The notes: a model not told the origin generated them from the letters alone. 64,000 nt of DNA from an uncultured Eubacteriales bacterium (GCA_905198835.1 CAJKDY010000004.1:1-64000); one strand, 5' to 3'. Positions 34,830-43,183 are shown, counted from the first letter of the stretch. Numbers and translations are program-made.

Positions 34830-34857
34830 TTGATTTTTTCCACCAACGTGCTATAAT
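34830..34857 (+). promoter_or_regulatory. promoter of tRNA-Arg
   Basis: TTGATT (34830-34835), 16-nt spacer, TATAAT (34852-34857), 30 nt before the mature 5' end. Confidence 0.8.
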
Positions 34858-34887
34858 ATCTCCGTTGCCGGTCTCCGGCGGCGGTAT

Positions 34888-34964
34888 GCGTCCGTAGTTC
34901 AATTGGATAGAGCGTCAGATTCCGGTTCTGAATGTTGGGGGTTCGAGTCCCTTCGGGCGTACCA
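34888..34964 (+). tRNA. tRNA-Arg (anticodon CCG)
   Basis: 77 nt with encoded CCA. Anticodon stem TCAGA / TCTGA encloses loop TTCCGGT, giving anticodon CCG, which reads CGG. D arm AGTTCAATTGGATAGAGC and T arm with TTCGAGT are normal. The acceptor stem GCGTCCG / CGGGCGT contains two G-U pairs, including the terminal G1-U72, where most arginine tRNAs have G-C. The gene has its own promoter and terminator. Confidence 0.95.
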
Positions 34965-34967
34965 CTT

Positions 34968-35013
34968 GAAAATGCTTGCAATCTTAGTGATTGCAAGCAT
35001 TTTCTTGCTTTTT
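34968..35013 (+). terminator. terminator of tRNA-Arg
   Basis: Perfect 16-bp stem GAAAATGCTTGCAATC / GATTGCAAGCATTTTC, 5-nt loop, then TTGCTTTTT. Confidence 0.88.
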
Positions 35014-35092
35014 GAGGGGTCGGCCGGAGGGGCGATCCGGGGCAATTAGGGTGTGGCAAATTTTCGGGGCACCGGGCATAAAAAGCCGATTC

Positions 35093-36262
35093 TCAAACGC
35101 CCTTTCCGCCGTGCTTTAGCAGCGTTTCGTGCATGAATACCATCAAGGCCAGAATGACCAGCAGATAAAACGGGAGCAGGGATACGGTGATGTGGTCAGC
35201 AATCAGCCCAAACAGCGGCGGCATCAGGCAGTTGCCCACGTAGGCGCTGGCCATCTGAACGCCGATGATGGCCTGGGACCGCTCGGAGCCGAAGTGGTAC
35301 GGCGTGGAGTGGATGATGCAGGGGTAGATGGGCGCGCAGCCCAGGCCGATGAGGATCAGCCCCGCCAGGGCGGCGGATTCCCCCAAGGGAAGCAGGAAAG
35401 CGGCGATCCCAACGGCAATGATCCCTTGGCCCAGGCGGATCATCTGGCTGTCTGTGAGCTTTATAGTTAAAAAGCCGCTCACCGCCCGGCCCGCGGTGAT
35501 GCCGATGAAGAACAGGCTGGCAAAGCCGGCCGCCGTCTCGGGGGCTACGCCCTTGTGGAGGGCCAGATAGCTGCTGGCCCACAAACCGGTGGTCTGCTCC
35601 AGGGCGCAGTAGCAAAAGAATGTGACCATTACCGCCTTGACCCCGGGCATGGCCACGATCTGCCCCAGGGTGAGGGGCTGGGCGGGGACGGCTTTCTCCT
35701 CGCCTTCGCCCTGGGCCTTGCCCTTCCAAAGGGGCAGGCTCAGCACGATGACGGCGGTCAGCACCAGCTGCATCACGCTGATGATCCGGTAGCCCAGGTT
35801 CCAGCTGCCAAAGCCCGTGAGGGCGTAACCCATGATGTACGGCCCCACGGACGCGCCCACGCCCCACATACAGTGGAGCCAGCTCATATGGCGGCTGGCG
35901 AAGTGGAGCGCCACATAGTTATTGAGCGCCGCGTCCACGCTCCCCGCCCCCAGACCGTAGGGAATTGCCCACAGACACAGCATCCAGAACGAGCCGCTGA
36001 CGGAAAAGCCAAAGAGAGCTGCCGCCGTCATGGCTACGCTGATGGCCGTCACCCGGCCCGCCCCCAAGCGGCGGGTGAGCCGGTCGCTGGCCAGACTGGA
36101 GAGCACCGTCCCCACCGAGATGATAAAGAAAATGATCCCTGAATAGGACACCGGCACGCCAAAGCCCGGATACATAGCGGGCCACGCCGAGCCAAGCAGC
36201 GAGTCGGGTAGGCCCAGACTGATAAACGAAACATAGATGACTGCTAAAAGCAAATGGACCAT
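35093..36262 (-). CDS. MFS transporter
   Basis: 389 residues and about twelve membrane helices. Typical major facilitator features: SDRLTRRLGAGRVTAISV between helices 2 and 3 (motif A-like DRxxRRxG), and a matching loop in the second half (LTIKLTDSQMIRLGQ). The family resembles sugar/fucose-permease-like MFS proteins of gut Firmicutes; the substrate is unknown. ATG 36262 follows AGGAGG by 8 nt. It is divergent from an AraC-type regulator, which probably controls it through the repeats in the shared promoter region. Confidence 0.88.
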   Translation of the reverse strand: MVHLLLAVIYVSFISLGLPDSLLGSAWPAMYPGFGVPVSYSGIIFFIISVGTVLSSLASDRLTRRLGAGRVTAISVAMTAAALFGFSVSGSFWMLCLWAIPYGLGAGSVDAALNNYVALHFASRHMSWLHCMWGVGASVGPYIMGYALTGFGSWNLGYRIISVMQLVLTAVIVLSLPLWKGKAQGEGEEKAVPAQPLTLGQIVAMPGVKAVMVTFFCYCALEQTTGLWASSYLALHKGVAPETAAGFASLFFIGITAGRAVSGFLTIKLTDSQMIRLGQGIIAVGIAAFLLPLGESAALAGLILIGLGCAPIYPCIIHSTPYHFGSERSQAIIGVQMASAYVGNCLMPPLFGLIADHITVSLLPFYLLVILALMVFMHETLLKHGGKGV

Positions 36263-36283
36263 CTTGCATTCCTCCTTGGTTTC

Positions 36284-36347
36284 TGATAGGATAATACCAC
36301 CAAACAGAGGAAAGCGATAGAAAAAAATCCCCAAATTGATAGGATAA
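36284..36347. promoter_or_regulatory. direct repeats in the MFS/AraC divergent promoter region
   Basis: TGATAGGATAA occurs at 36284-36294 and 36337-36347, 53 bp apart (about five helical turns). The first abuts a minus-strand -10-like TATTAT (36296-36291). Probable operators for the AraC-type regulator. Confidence 0.65.
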
Positions 36348-36368
36348 AATCACCGGGAGGGAAGGGCT

Positions 36369-37292
36369 ATGGCAGTCACTCCGTGCGGGGCGGTGGCCAC
36401 CGACCGGCAAGGCCGGGAGTTGATCGACCACGGAACGCCGCTGTTTCCGCTGGCCTGTTACCATGACAATATCAACGAGGTGGACGTGTCCTGGCACTGG
36501 CATGACGAGCTGGAGGCGTTGGTGGTGGAGACCGGGACCGCCCGAGTGGCCGTCAATGGGACGGACTACGTCGTGAAGCGGGGCGAGGGGGTCTTCGTCA
36601 ACGCCGGCGTACTGCACGGGGTCTGGCCGGTGGGGGAGAAGCCGTGCCGTCTACGCTCCGTTGTATTCCACCCCAGACTGGTGGGTGGCGGCGTGGACAG
36701 CATTCTTTGGCAAAAATACCTGGAGCCGCTGCTTGCCGACCTCGGCTGTCCCTGTGTCCACTTTTCCGGCGTTCGAGACTGGGACAAGCGCGCCATCGCG
36801 GCTATTCAGACGGCGTGGCAGGCTGTGGCGGCTGAGGGACCGGGCTTTGAATTTACCGCCCGGGAACAGCTCTCCCAGCTGATCTTTCTCCTCTTTCAAA
36901 ACTGCCCCCGGACGGAAAGGCGCCCGGCTGAGAAGACCCTGCGCAGCGAGCAGCGGATCAAGACCATGCTACAATATATCCAGGCGCACTATGCCGAGGA
37001 GCTGACCCTGGCGCAGATCGCCCGGAGCGCCCACCTCAGCGAAAATGAGTGCCTGCGCTGCTTTCGCGGTATGCTGGGCTGTTCCCCCATCCAGTATCTC
37101 AAGCAGCTGCGCGTCCAAAAGGCGGCGGAGCTGCTGGCGTCTACCGATCGCAAGGTCGCGGACATCGGCGGGTTGTGCGGATTTCAGGAGATGAGCTACT
37201 TCGCCCGAGTCTTTCGGGAGCTGAAGGGCTGTACGCCCAGTGCCTTCCGAAAAAGTATGCCCCGGGGCGAGGCGAGCGTTGACGGGCTTTAG
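36369..37292 (+). CDS. AraC-family transcriptional regulator
   Basis: 307 residues. N-terminal cupin sensing domain (DVSWHWHDELEALVVETG, FVNAGVLHGV) and C-terminal double helix-turn-helix (LTLAQIARSAHLSENECLRCFRGMLGCSPIQYLKQLRVQKAAELL, then IGGLCGFQEMSYFARVFRELKGCTPSAFRK). The arrangement is that of regulators which bind a small ligand, often a sugar, and activate an adjacent transporter. It faces the MFS gene across 106 nt with two direct repeats. GGGAGGGAAGG precedes the ATG. Confidence 0.92.
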   Translation: MAVTPCGAVATDRQGRELIDHGTPLFPLACYHDNINEVDVSWHWHDELEALVVETGTARVAVNGTDYVVKRGEGVFVNAGVLHGVWPVGEKPCRLRSVVFHPRLVGGGVDSILWQKYLEPLLADLGCPCVHFSGVRDWDKRAIAAIQTAWQAVAAEGPGFEFTAREQLSQLIFLLFQNCPRTERRPAEKTLRSEQRIKTMLQYIQAHYAEELTLAQIARSAHLSENECLRCFRGMLGCSPIQYLKQLRVQKAAELLASTDRKVADIGGLCGFQEMSYFARVFRELKGCTPSAFRKSMPRGEASVDGL

Positions 37293-37321
37293 CGCGACGC
37301 CCGTTCGACGGAAAAAGCGCC

Positions 37322-37350
37322 TTGACTTTTGGGGAGAGGAAGTTTATACT
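37322..37350 (+). promoter_or_regulatory. sigma-A promoter of the small lipoprotein pair
   Basis: TTGACT (37322-37327), 17-nt spacer, TATACT (37345-37350). Confidence 0.8.
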
Positions 37351-37394
37351 TGGGCTGTTCGACACTACATTTTGCTTTTGGAGGAATGAAGAGT

Positions 37395-38015
37395 ATGAAG
37401 AAGTTTCTTGCGTTGGTCCTGAGTGCTGTGCTGCTGGTGAGCGTCCTGGCCGCCTGCGGCGGCAATAAGAAGGCCGCTTCCGGCGACGGCATCGAGGGCA
37501 AGTGGAACGCCAGCATCGACATGACCGATTACATCAACCAGACCCTGGAAGCCAGCGGCATGGGCGAGTTTGTGCAGCTCAGCGACTTTGGCATGGTCCT
37601 GACTATGGAGCTCAAGGGAGACAATACTTATACTCTGGCGGTGGACAAGGACGCCCTGGCTGCGTCTATGGAGGGCGTCAAGGACCAGATGAAGGACGGC
37701 CTGGGCGAGTATTTTGCCCAGATGATGCCCGGCGTGGATGTGGACCAGGCCCTGGCCCAGAGCGGCATGAGCATGGACGATCTGCTGGATCAGGCCATGG
37801 ATCTGGACGCTATGAGCGGTAGCCTGAACCTGGCCGGTCAGTATAAGGCCGAGGACGGCAAGCTCTACATGTCCAACGACACCAGTGTGGAGCCCACCGA
37901 CAACTATCTGGCCTACGACCTGTCGGGCGACACGCTGAAGCTGGACGCCGGCAGCGCTACCCCCGATGCGAGTCTGTCCGCGCTGCTGCCCTTCAACTTC
38001 GAGCGGGTGGGCTAA
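37395..38015 (+). CDS. lipoprotein of unknown function
   Basis: 206 residues. Lipoprotein signal ending VSVLAAC, then a domain of about 180 residues with GKWNASIDMTDYINQTLE, a helical DQ/MD-rich middle and a beta-rich end (YDLSGDTLKLDAG, ending FERV). The GKW...YTL...LSGDTLKL pattern is that of lipocalin-like small domains frequent in Clostridia lipoproteins. The start is ATG 37395 with GGAGG 10 nt upstream; ATG 37386 is only 1 nt from the ribosome site. The next gene shares the same end pattern. Confidence 0.72.
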   Translation: MKKFLALVLSAVLLVSVLAACGGNKKAASGDGIEGKWNASIDMTDYINQTLEASGMGEFVQLSDFGMVLTMELKGDNTYTLAVDKDALAASMEGVKDQMKDGLGEYFAQMMPGVDVDQALAQSGMSMDDLLDQAMDLDAMSGSLNLAGQYKAEDGKLYMSNDTSVEPTDNYLAYDLSGDTLKLDAGSATPDASLSALLPFNFERVG

Positions 38016-38033
38016 GCTCGGAAAGAGGCGGCG

Positions 38034-38438
38034 GTGAAACGGGAGATCGCCCTGGGCGTGCTGGCGGCGCTGATCGTGGCGCTATGGGCGCTATTGCGTC
38101 TGCTTCCCGGCGGCAGCCCTCTGGTGGGCAGCTGGGAGACGGATATTGTCCTGGACGAGAGCCAAACCGTGAGCCTGCGCTACACCTTTGACCCGGACGG
38201 CACCTATACTTGCGCCCTCTCCGCCCAAGGAAAGGGTCAGTCAGGCAACGCCCAGGTCCGGGGCAACTACGAGGCCCTCGGCGACCGCCTTTACCTCTCC
38301 GAAGGGCTGGACTACGCCATCGACGTGGCTGTCTACGACCACTATCGACTCTCCGGCGATACCCTGACACTGCTGGACAGCTCCACCGGCGATCTGGTGG
38401 GCTTTTACCCGCTGGACCTGACCCGGGTGGAGGAATAA
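38034..38438 (+). CDS. small membrane-anchored lipocalin-like protein
   Basis: 134 residues. An N-terminal membrane anchor (about 4-24) is followed by a compact beta-rich domain: GSWETDIVLDESQTVSLRYTFDPDGTYT, GNYEALGDRLYL and YRLSGDTLTLLD. The final part parallels the preceding lipoprotein (LSGDTLxL...PLDLTRV versus LSGDTLKL...PFNFERV), so the two may be diverged relatives acting together. The start is GTG with AAAGAGG upstream. Function unknown. Confidence 0.68.
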   Translation: MKREIALGVLAALIVALWALLRLLPGGSPLVGSWETDIVLDESQTVSLRYTFDPDGTYTCALSAQGKGQSGNAQVRGNYEALGDRLYLSEGLDYAIDVAVYDHYRLSGDTLTLLDSSTGDLVGFYPLDLTRVEE

Positions 38439-38450
38439 ACGAGCAAATAG

Positions 38451-38485
38451 AAGCAGCCTGTGGCTTTATAAGCCACAGGCTGCTT
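38451..38485. terminator. bidirectional terminator
   Basis: Perfect 16-bp stem AAGCAGCCTGTGGCTT / AAGCCACAGGCTGCTT with a 3-nt loop, followed by TTTTCGCTTTTTT on the plus strand; it lies between convergent genes. Confidence 0.85.
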
Positions 38486-38506
38486 TTCGCTTTTTTGAGG
38501 CAGCTT

Positions 38507-39076
38507 TCAGCAAAAGACGATCCCCTCGCTGGGGTCCATACTCCGGACGCGGGCCAAGCTCTCCACCCGCACGCCCTGGGACCGGACCCGCTCTCCGCCG
38601 CCTTGATAGGCCTTTTCAATGGCCACGCCCGCGCCCACCACCTGGGCGCCCGCCTGGCGGCACAGCTCCAGCAGGCCCAGCAGGGCGTTGCCGTTGGCCA
38701 GAAAGTCGTCCAGGATCAGCACCTTGTCCTCAGGCTTGAGGTACTCCTTGGAGCAGAGGATGGTGTAGACCCCGCCGTGGGTATAGCTCTCCACCTGGGC
38801 GGTGTAGACGCTGCCGGCAATGTTCTTGGTGCGGCTTTTCTTGGCGAAGAGCACCGGGCAGTCAAATACCTTTCCGGCCATGGCGGCGATACCGATTCCG
38901 CTGGCCTCGATGGTCAGTATTTTTGTGACCGCTTCGGGGAACAGCCGCCGCCACTCCTGGCCCATGCGCTCAAACAGGGCCGGGTCCATCTGGTGGTTCA
39001 AAAAGCCGTCCACCTTCAAAACGTCCCCGGCGTACACCTTGCCGTCTCTTACGATCCGCTCTTCCAGCTCCTTCAT
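38507..39076 (-). CDS. xpt: xanthine phosphoribosyltransferase
   Basis: 189 residues, the usual Xpt length. The PRPP-binding motif is VLILDDFLANGNAL, with LTIEASGIGIA and the start MKELEERIVRDGKVYAGDVLKVDGFLNHQ typical of Gram-positive Xpt. It salvages xanthine to XMP. The ATG overlaps the stop of the upstream MATE gene as ATGA, so it is the third gene of the radical SAM-MATE-xpt unit. No purine riboswitch was seen upstream of the operon. Confidence 0.93.
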   Translation of the reverse strand: MKELEERIVRDGKVYAGDVLKVDGFLNHQMDPALFERMGQEWRRLFPEAVTKILTIEASGIGIAAMAGKVFDCPVLFAKKSRTKNIAGSVYTAQVESYTHGGVYTILCSKEYLKPEDKVLILDDFLANGNALLGLLELCRQAGAQVVGAGVAIEKAYQGGGERVRSQGVRVESLARVRSMDPSEGIVFC

Positions 39077-40482
39077 GCTTCCTCGCTCCTTTTCTCTATT
39101 CTGGGAAAGGCCCGGCGCTCCCAGCGGTCTCCCCGCCAGCGCCAGACACACAGGATCCCCCGCAAAATGATATCGCAGCTCATGGCGATCCACACGCCGC
39201 TGAGACCCAGGCCGGCCCAGTACACCAGCACCGGGGCCAGAGGGATGCGGACGCCCCACATACAAATGAGGCTGATGAACATCGGCGCCTTCACGTCCCG
39301 GGCGCCCCGCAGCGCGCCGGTATAGATGATGGAGAGGGCGAAGAAGGGCTCGGCTACCGACACGATACGCAGCACCTTGGCCGCTTCACGCACCACGGCG
39401 GGATCGGTGTTAAAAAGGGAGGCCAGGGGATGGGCGAAGAGGAAGAGGCAGATGGCGGTGCCAATGCAGATGAAAAAGCCCAGCTTGGCGCTCAAAACAC
39501 CGTAGTTTCGGGCGTTTTCTCTATCCTGGGCCCCCACGCTCTGGCCCACCATGGCGGTAGAGGCGGAGGCAATGCCGTAGGCGGGCAGGTAGCATAGGCC
39601 CTCGGCGGTGGTGGCAATGTTGTTGGCCGCCAGGGCTACACCGGTGTCGATGGAGGCCACCACGCCGGTCATGGCCACCTGGCCGATATTCACCATGGCC
39701 CGCTCTGCCGCCGAGGGAAGGCCAAGCCGGACAGCCTGGGAGATGATAGCCCTGCTGGGCCGGAAGCTCTCGCCCCGGTGAATGGTAAACCGCTCTCCCT
39801 GGTGAAGGGCTGCCCAGGCGGTGAACACTCCGGCAAAGGCCCAAGCCAGCACCGTGCCAAGGGCCGCCCCGGCCACCCCCATCCCAGCGCCGGGGATGGT
39901 CACGTCCAGCCCTAAAATGGAGGCGGAGCGGGTGGGGTAGATGAAGAAAAAGTTGAAGATCACGTTCAGGACGTTGGCGGCGGTATTCAGCACCAGCGGC
40001 GTTTTCGTGTTGCCCATGCACCGCAAAATGCCGGAGAAGATGGTGGCCGAGCCCTGGAACAAAAGGCAGTAGGTGTAGACGCGAAGATAGCGCCTGGCCT
40101 CACCCAGCACCGGCTCCACCGCTCCCAGCCACATGGGAAGATGCCAGGCCACGCAGCGGTAGAGGGCAAAAGAGACGACTCCGCAGAAGACGGCGGCCAG
40201 CACCCCTTGGCGGATGACGGCCTTGGCCCGATCATCCTGGCCCGCGCCCACAGCGTGGGACACTTGGACGGCGTAGCCTGTGCCTACGCCGGATAGAATG
40301 CCGCCGATAAGCCAGATGGGGGCGGCGTTGACGCTCACCGCCGCCGAGGCGGTCATACCCAGCGCGCCCACCATGGCAGCGTCCACATAGCTGACCATGG
40401 TGGAGAGGATCTGCTCCATAATGGCGGGCCAGGAGAGGAGCCACACCGTCCTGAGACGGCTTTGGGACAGAGAAGTTGACAT
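39073..40482 (-). CDS. MATE-family efflux transporter
   Basis: 469 residues with about twelve membrane helices and the MATE pattern WPAIMEQILSTMVSYVDAAMVGALG in the first half, repeated in the second half as LGLPSAAERAMVNIGQVAMTGVVASIDTG. These transporters export cationic drugs or metabolites using Na+ or H+. It starts 4 nt after the radical SAM gene stop and overlaps xpt by 4 nt. The substrate is unknown; the link to purine salvage is only positional. Confidence 0.9.
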   Translation of the reverse strand: MSTSLSQSRLRTVWLLSWPAIMEQILSTMVSYVDAAMVGALGMTASAAVSVNAAPIWLIGGILSGVGTGYAVQVSHAVGAGQDDRAKAVIRQGVLAAVFCGVVSFALYRCVAWHLPMWLGAVEPVLGEARRYLRVYTYCLLFQGSATIFSGILRCMGNTKTPLVLNTAANVLNVIFNFFFIYPTRSASILGLDVTIPGAGMGVAGAALGTVLAWAFAGVFTAWAALHQGERFTIHRGESFRPSRAIISQAVRLGLPSAAERAMVNIGQVAMTGVVASIDTGVALAANNIATTAEGLCYLPAYGIASASTAMVGQSVGAQDRENARNYGVLSAKLGFFICIGTAICLFLFAHPLASLFNTDPAVVREAAKVLRIVSVAEPFFALSIIYTGALRGARDVKAPMFISLICMWGVRIPLAPVLVYWAGLGLSGVWIAMSCDIILRGILCVWRWRGDRWERRAFPRIEKRSEEA

Positions 40483-40486
40483 TGCG

Positions 40487-41362
40487 CTACACTCCAGTCA
40501 GATCAAAAGCGGGGATATAGGCCTCGTCCGCCGCGGCGGCGTCCTGGGTAAAGCCTTGGAGCCCCAGAGCGTCCATGTAGGCCACGGCGCTTTTCAGCTC
40601 GCTGGGGCGGAGGGCCCGGTCGATCTCGGGAAAGTCCTTCGCCCGGCCCAGGGGGAGGTATTGGCCCATGAGGGAGAAGAGCACGCTGCCGGCGGGGAAG
40701 GTCTCCGCCACCCAGTCCATGACGGCCTTGGCCTCCGCCAGAGCCCCGGGGAGGAGCAGATGGCGGATGAGCACGCCCCGCTTCAAAAGGCCGCCCTCCA
40801 TCACGCAAGGGCCTGCCTGGGCGACCATCTCAGCGATGGCGGCGGTGGCGACGGCGGGGTAGTCGGGAGCGTCCGAATACCGTCCGGCCCGATCCGGCGA
40901 CAGGTACTTGAGGTCGGGCAGCCACACCTGGATGTAAGGGGCCATAGCCCGGACGGTCTCCATGGTGTCGTAGCCGCCCGAGTTCCACACAAAGGGGATG
41001 CCCACGCCGCTTTTTTCAATGGCGGCGGGGAGGATATGGGCAAAGTGGGTGGGGCTGACCAGGTCGATGTTATGAGCGCCCCGGGCTTCCAATTCCCGAA
41101 AGATGTCGGCCAGCCGCTCCACAGAGACGATCTTACCAAAGTCCTTTTGGCTGATGGCCTCATTCTGGCAAAATACGCACCCCAGGGAGCACCCGGAAAA
41201 AAATACCGTGCCTGCGCCCCGGGTCCCGGAGATGACGGGCTCCTCCCACAGATGAAGTCCCGCTCGGGCTACCACCGGCAGGCTGGGCTGGCGGCAGTAG
41301 CCGGAGCCTTGGGCCTCGGTCCGCTCTGCGCCGCACCGGCGGGGACACAGGGTGCAGATCAT
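40487..41362 (-). CDS. radical SAM protein, PflX/pyruvate-formate-lyase-activating-like
   Basis: 291 residues. A Cys-rich head (MICTLCPRRCG, then GYC) precedes LHLWEEPVISGTRGAGTVFFSGCSLGCVFCQN, whose CxxxCxxC binds the radical [4Fe-4S] cluster. The pattern LVSPTHFAHILPA and VWNSGGYD matches the uncharacterised PflX-like group of radical SAM enzymes. The start is ATG 41362; a longer open frame extends upstream but runs through repeat copy B and out of frame with any known domain, so the extension is rejected. The ribosome site is weak (AAAGAAG). Confidence 0.87.
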   Translation of the reverse strand: MICTLCPRRCGAERTEAQGSGYCRQPSLPVVARAGLHLWEEPVISGTRGAGTVFFSGCSLGCVFCQNEAISQKDFGKIVSVERLADIFRELEARGAHNIDLVSPTHFAHILPAAIEKSGVGIPFVWNSGGYDTMETVRAMAPYIQVWLPDLKYLSPDRAGRYSDAPDYPAVATAAIAEMVAQAGPCVMEGGLLKRGVLIRHLLLPGALAEAKAVMDWVAETFPAGSVLFSLMGQYLPLGRAKDFPEIDRALRPSELKSAVAYMDALGLQGFTQDAAAADEAYIPAFDLTGV

Positions 41363-41370
41363 TTCTTCTT

Positions 41371-41480
41371 TGTCACGCCTCGCCTGTTTGCGACGCGCGG
41401 CTTCTTTGCGCTCGGGCAAAATGCCGCCGGCTTTGCCGGCCTGTTTTTGCTCTCGCTCCAGTCCATCCGCGCTGCTCACG
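41371..41480. repeat. structured intergenic repeat, copy B (tdk-radical SAM gap)
   Basis: Plus-strand blocks TGTCACGC, GCGGCTTC, GCAAAATGCCG, CCTGTTTTTGC and AGTCCATCC match copies A and C. Apical hairpin GCCGGC-TTT-GCCGGC and middle stem GCAAAA / TTTTTGC are intact, but the outer stem is degenerate and its 3' end overlaps the last codons of tdk. Confidence 0.7.
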
Positions 41481-42063
41481 ACGGCTTGGCGCTTCCGCCG
41501 GGCCCCAGGTCCCCGGCCTTCCAGTGCTTGCGGCACAGGCCGATATACTGGTCGTTGGCCCCCAGCACCACTTGCTCGCCCTCCTTGACCACAACGCCGT
41601 TTTCGTCGAACCGGGCGTTGCAGATGGCCTTTTTGCCGCACCAGCAGATGGTCTTGATCTCCTCGATGATGTCGGCGCTGGCCAGCAGTTCCTGGGAGCC
41701 GGGGAAGAGGTTGCCGGAAAAGTCAGCCCGCAGACCGTAGCAGATGACGGGGATGTTGTAGTCGTCCACCAGCATGGTGAGGTAGCGCACCTCGTCCCGA
41801 GACAAAAACTGGGCCTCGTCTACGATGATGCAGGCGTACTTGCGCAAACTCTCCGGTTCCATGGCCTGGAGGTCGGAAAAGTAGATGCACGGGTGAGAAA
41901 GCCCCGCCCGGGAGGCCACGAACCGGGCGCCGTCACGCTGGTCGATGGCGGGCTTGACCAGCAGGGTCTCCTGACCCCGCTCTTCGTAGTTATACCGCAC
42001 CATCAGGGCGTTGGCGGTTTTGGAAGACCCCATCACCCCGTATCTAAAATAGAGCTTTGCCAT
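41476..42063 (-). CDS. tdk: thymidine kinase
   Basis: 195 residues, type II thymidine kinase. The P-loop is GVMGSSKT (usual form GxMxxGKT), Walker B region YACIIVDEAQFLSRDEV, and zinc-binding Cys in CWCGKKAICNARF with a further Cys near the C-terminus (LCRKHW). It phosphorylates thymidine in the salvage pathway. It starts 18 nt after mutY. The last few residues are encoded within the edge of repeat copy B, so the C-terminus may have been altered by that insertion. Confidence 0.93.
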   Translation of the reverse strand: MAKLYFRYGVMGSSKTANALMVRYNYEERGQETLLVKPAIDQRDGARFVASRAGLSHPCIYFSDLQAMEPESLRKYACIIVDEAQFLSRDEVRYLTMLVDDYNIPVICYGLRADFSGNLFPGSQELLASADIIEEIKTICWCGKKAICNARFDENGVVVKEGEQVVLGANDQYIGLCRKHWKAGDLGPGGSAKPS

Positions 42064-42081
42064 ACGTACCGTCTCCTTTTT

Positions 42082-43107
42082 CTACCTCAGACGTTGGAAA
42101 ACCGCGTCCATAAAGCCGCGAAAGGCGCTGGGCACGGAGTATTTCTTTTGCAGGTCCTCTCGGCCGGCCCACACCCAGCCCGCCGGCAACTCCGCCGAGG
42201 GCAGCTCCCCGGCGTAGGCGGCCATGTGCCACTCGATGTGGGTGAAGATGTGCTTGGCAGTCCCGGCAAAGACCAAGGGGGGTGGCTCCAGGGGGAGCGT
42301 TTCTGTTTCCAGCGTGTTGGGAAATTCCCACAGTCCCGCCAAAAGACCCTTCTTGGGTCGCTTACAAAGGGCCACCCGGCCCTCATAAAACAGCAAATAT
42401 ACCTGCCGGTTTTCGACCCTCCGGGGCTTCTTGCCGGGCTTGACGGGGAATTGGGACTCTTTGCCCTGCCTGTGGGCCTGGCAGAAGTCTTTGGCGGGAC
42501 ACGTTTCACATAGGGGCGCGCCGTTGGGCAGACACACCGTGGCCCCCAGCTCCATCAGAGCCTGGTTAAACTCCCCAGGGGCCTTTACCGGCATGACCTG
42601 CTCCAAGGCTGTGGCCACGTCCCGTTTCACAGCGGGCAGGGTGATATCCCGGCTGTCGGCAGTGAGGCGGGACACCACCCGCAGGACGTTTCCGTCCACG
42701 GCGGCCCTGGGGATGCCAAAGGCGATGGAGCTGATGGCCCCGGCTGTATAGTCCCCAATGCCGGGCAAGGCCCGGAGGTTGGCGTAGTCAACCGGGAAGA
42801 CCCCGCCGTAGTCGTGGACGATGACCTGGGCCGCCTTTTGCAGATTGCGGGCCCGGGAATAGTACCCAAGGCCCTGCCAGCACTTCATCAGCGCGTCCTC
42901 CTCCGCCCCGGCCAGGGCCTGGACGGTGGGGAAGCGCGCCAGAAAGCGGGCGTAATAGTCCACCACGGCGGCCACTCTGGTCTGCTGGAGCATGATCTCG
43001 CTGACCCAGATGTGGTAGGGATCTCGGTCTCGCCGCCAGGGCAGGTCTCGCTTGCTCTCATTGTACCACGCCAGAAGGGGAATGGCCAGCTTTTTTAATG
43101 GTTCCAC
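42082..43107 (-). CDS. mutY: adenine DNA glycosylase MutY
   Basis: 341 residues. Catalytic Glu37 in SEIMLQQTRV, helix-hairpin-helix LPGIGDYTAGAI (114-125), catalytic Asp138 in AVDGNVLRV, and the [4Fe-4S] ligands CxxxxxxCxxCxxxxxC (VCLPNGAPLCETCPAKDFC). The C-terminal NUDIX-like domain recognises 8-oxoG. It removes A mispaired with 8-oxoG. The start is GTG 43107 with GGGAG 9 nt upstream. Confidence 0.95.
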   Translation of the reverse strand: MEPLKKLAIPLLAWYNESKRDLPWRRDRDPYHIWVSEIMLQQTRVAAVVDYYARFLARFPTVQALAGAEEDALMKCWQGLGYYSRARNLQKAAQVIVHDYGGVFPVDYANLRALPGIGDYTAGAISSIAFGIPRAAVDGNVLRVVSRLTADSRDITLPAVKRDVATALEQVMPVKAPGEFNQALMELGATVCLPNGAPLCETCPAKDFCQAHRQGKESQFPVKPGKKPRRVENRQVYLLFYEGRVALCKRPKKGLLAGLWEFPNTLETETLPLEPPPLVFAGTAKHIFTHIEWHMAAYAGELPSAELPAGWVWAGREDLQKKYSVPSAFRGFMDAVFQRLR

Positions 43108-43183
43108 GGCCGCTCACTCCCTCACGCTTCATATACATAGGAGTATACCACGGTCCAGGTCAGTCGTCAAACAAAGGCGAGCC

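Noticed and set aside
34823..35059. 78-codon minus-strand frame containing PEGTRTPNIQNRNLTLYPIELRTH
   Set aside because: It is the antisense translation of tRNA-Arg, a well-known false protein found beside tRNA genes.
38486..39100. Purine riboswitch associated with xpt
   Set aside because: xpt is the last gene of its operon and overlaps the MATE gene; no purine aptamer motif was found there or upstream of the radical SAM gene.
41363..41641. 93-residue N-terminal extension of the radical SAM protein
   Set aside because: Arg/Gly/Ala-rich, encoded by repeat copy B and antisense tdk; the family begins at the CxLCPRxCG motif.
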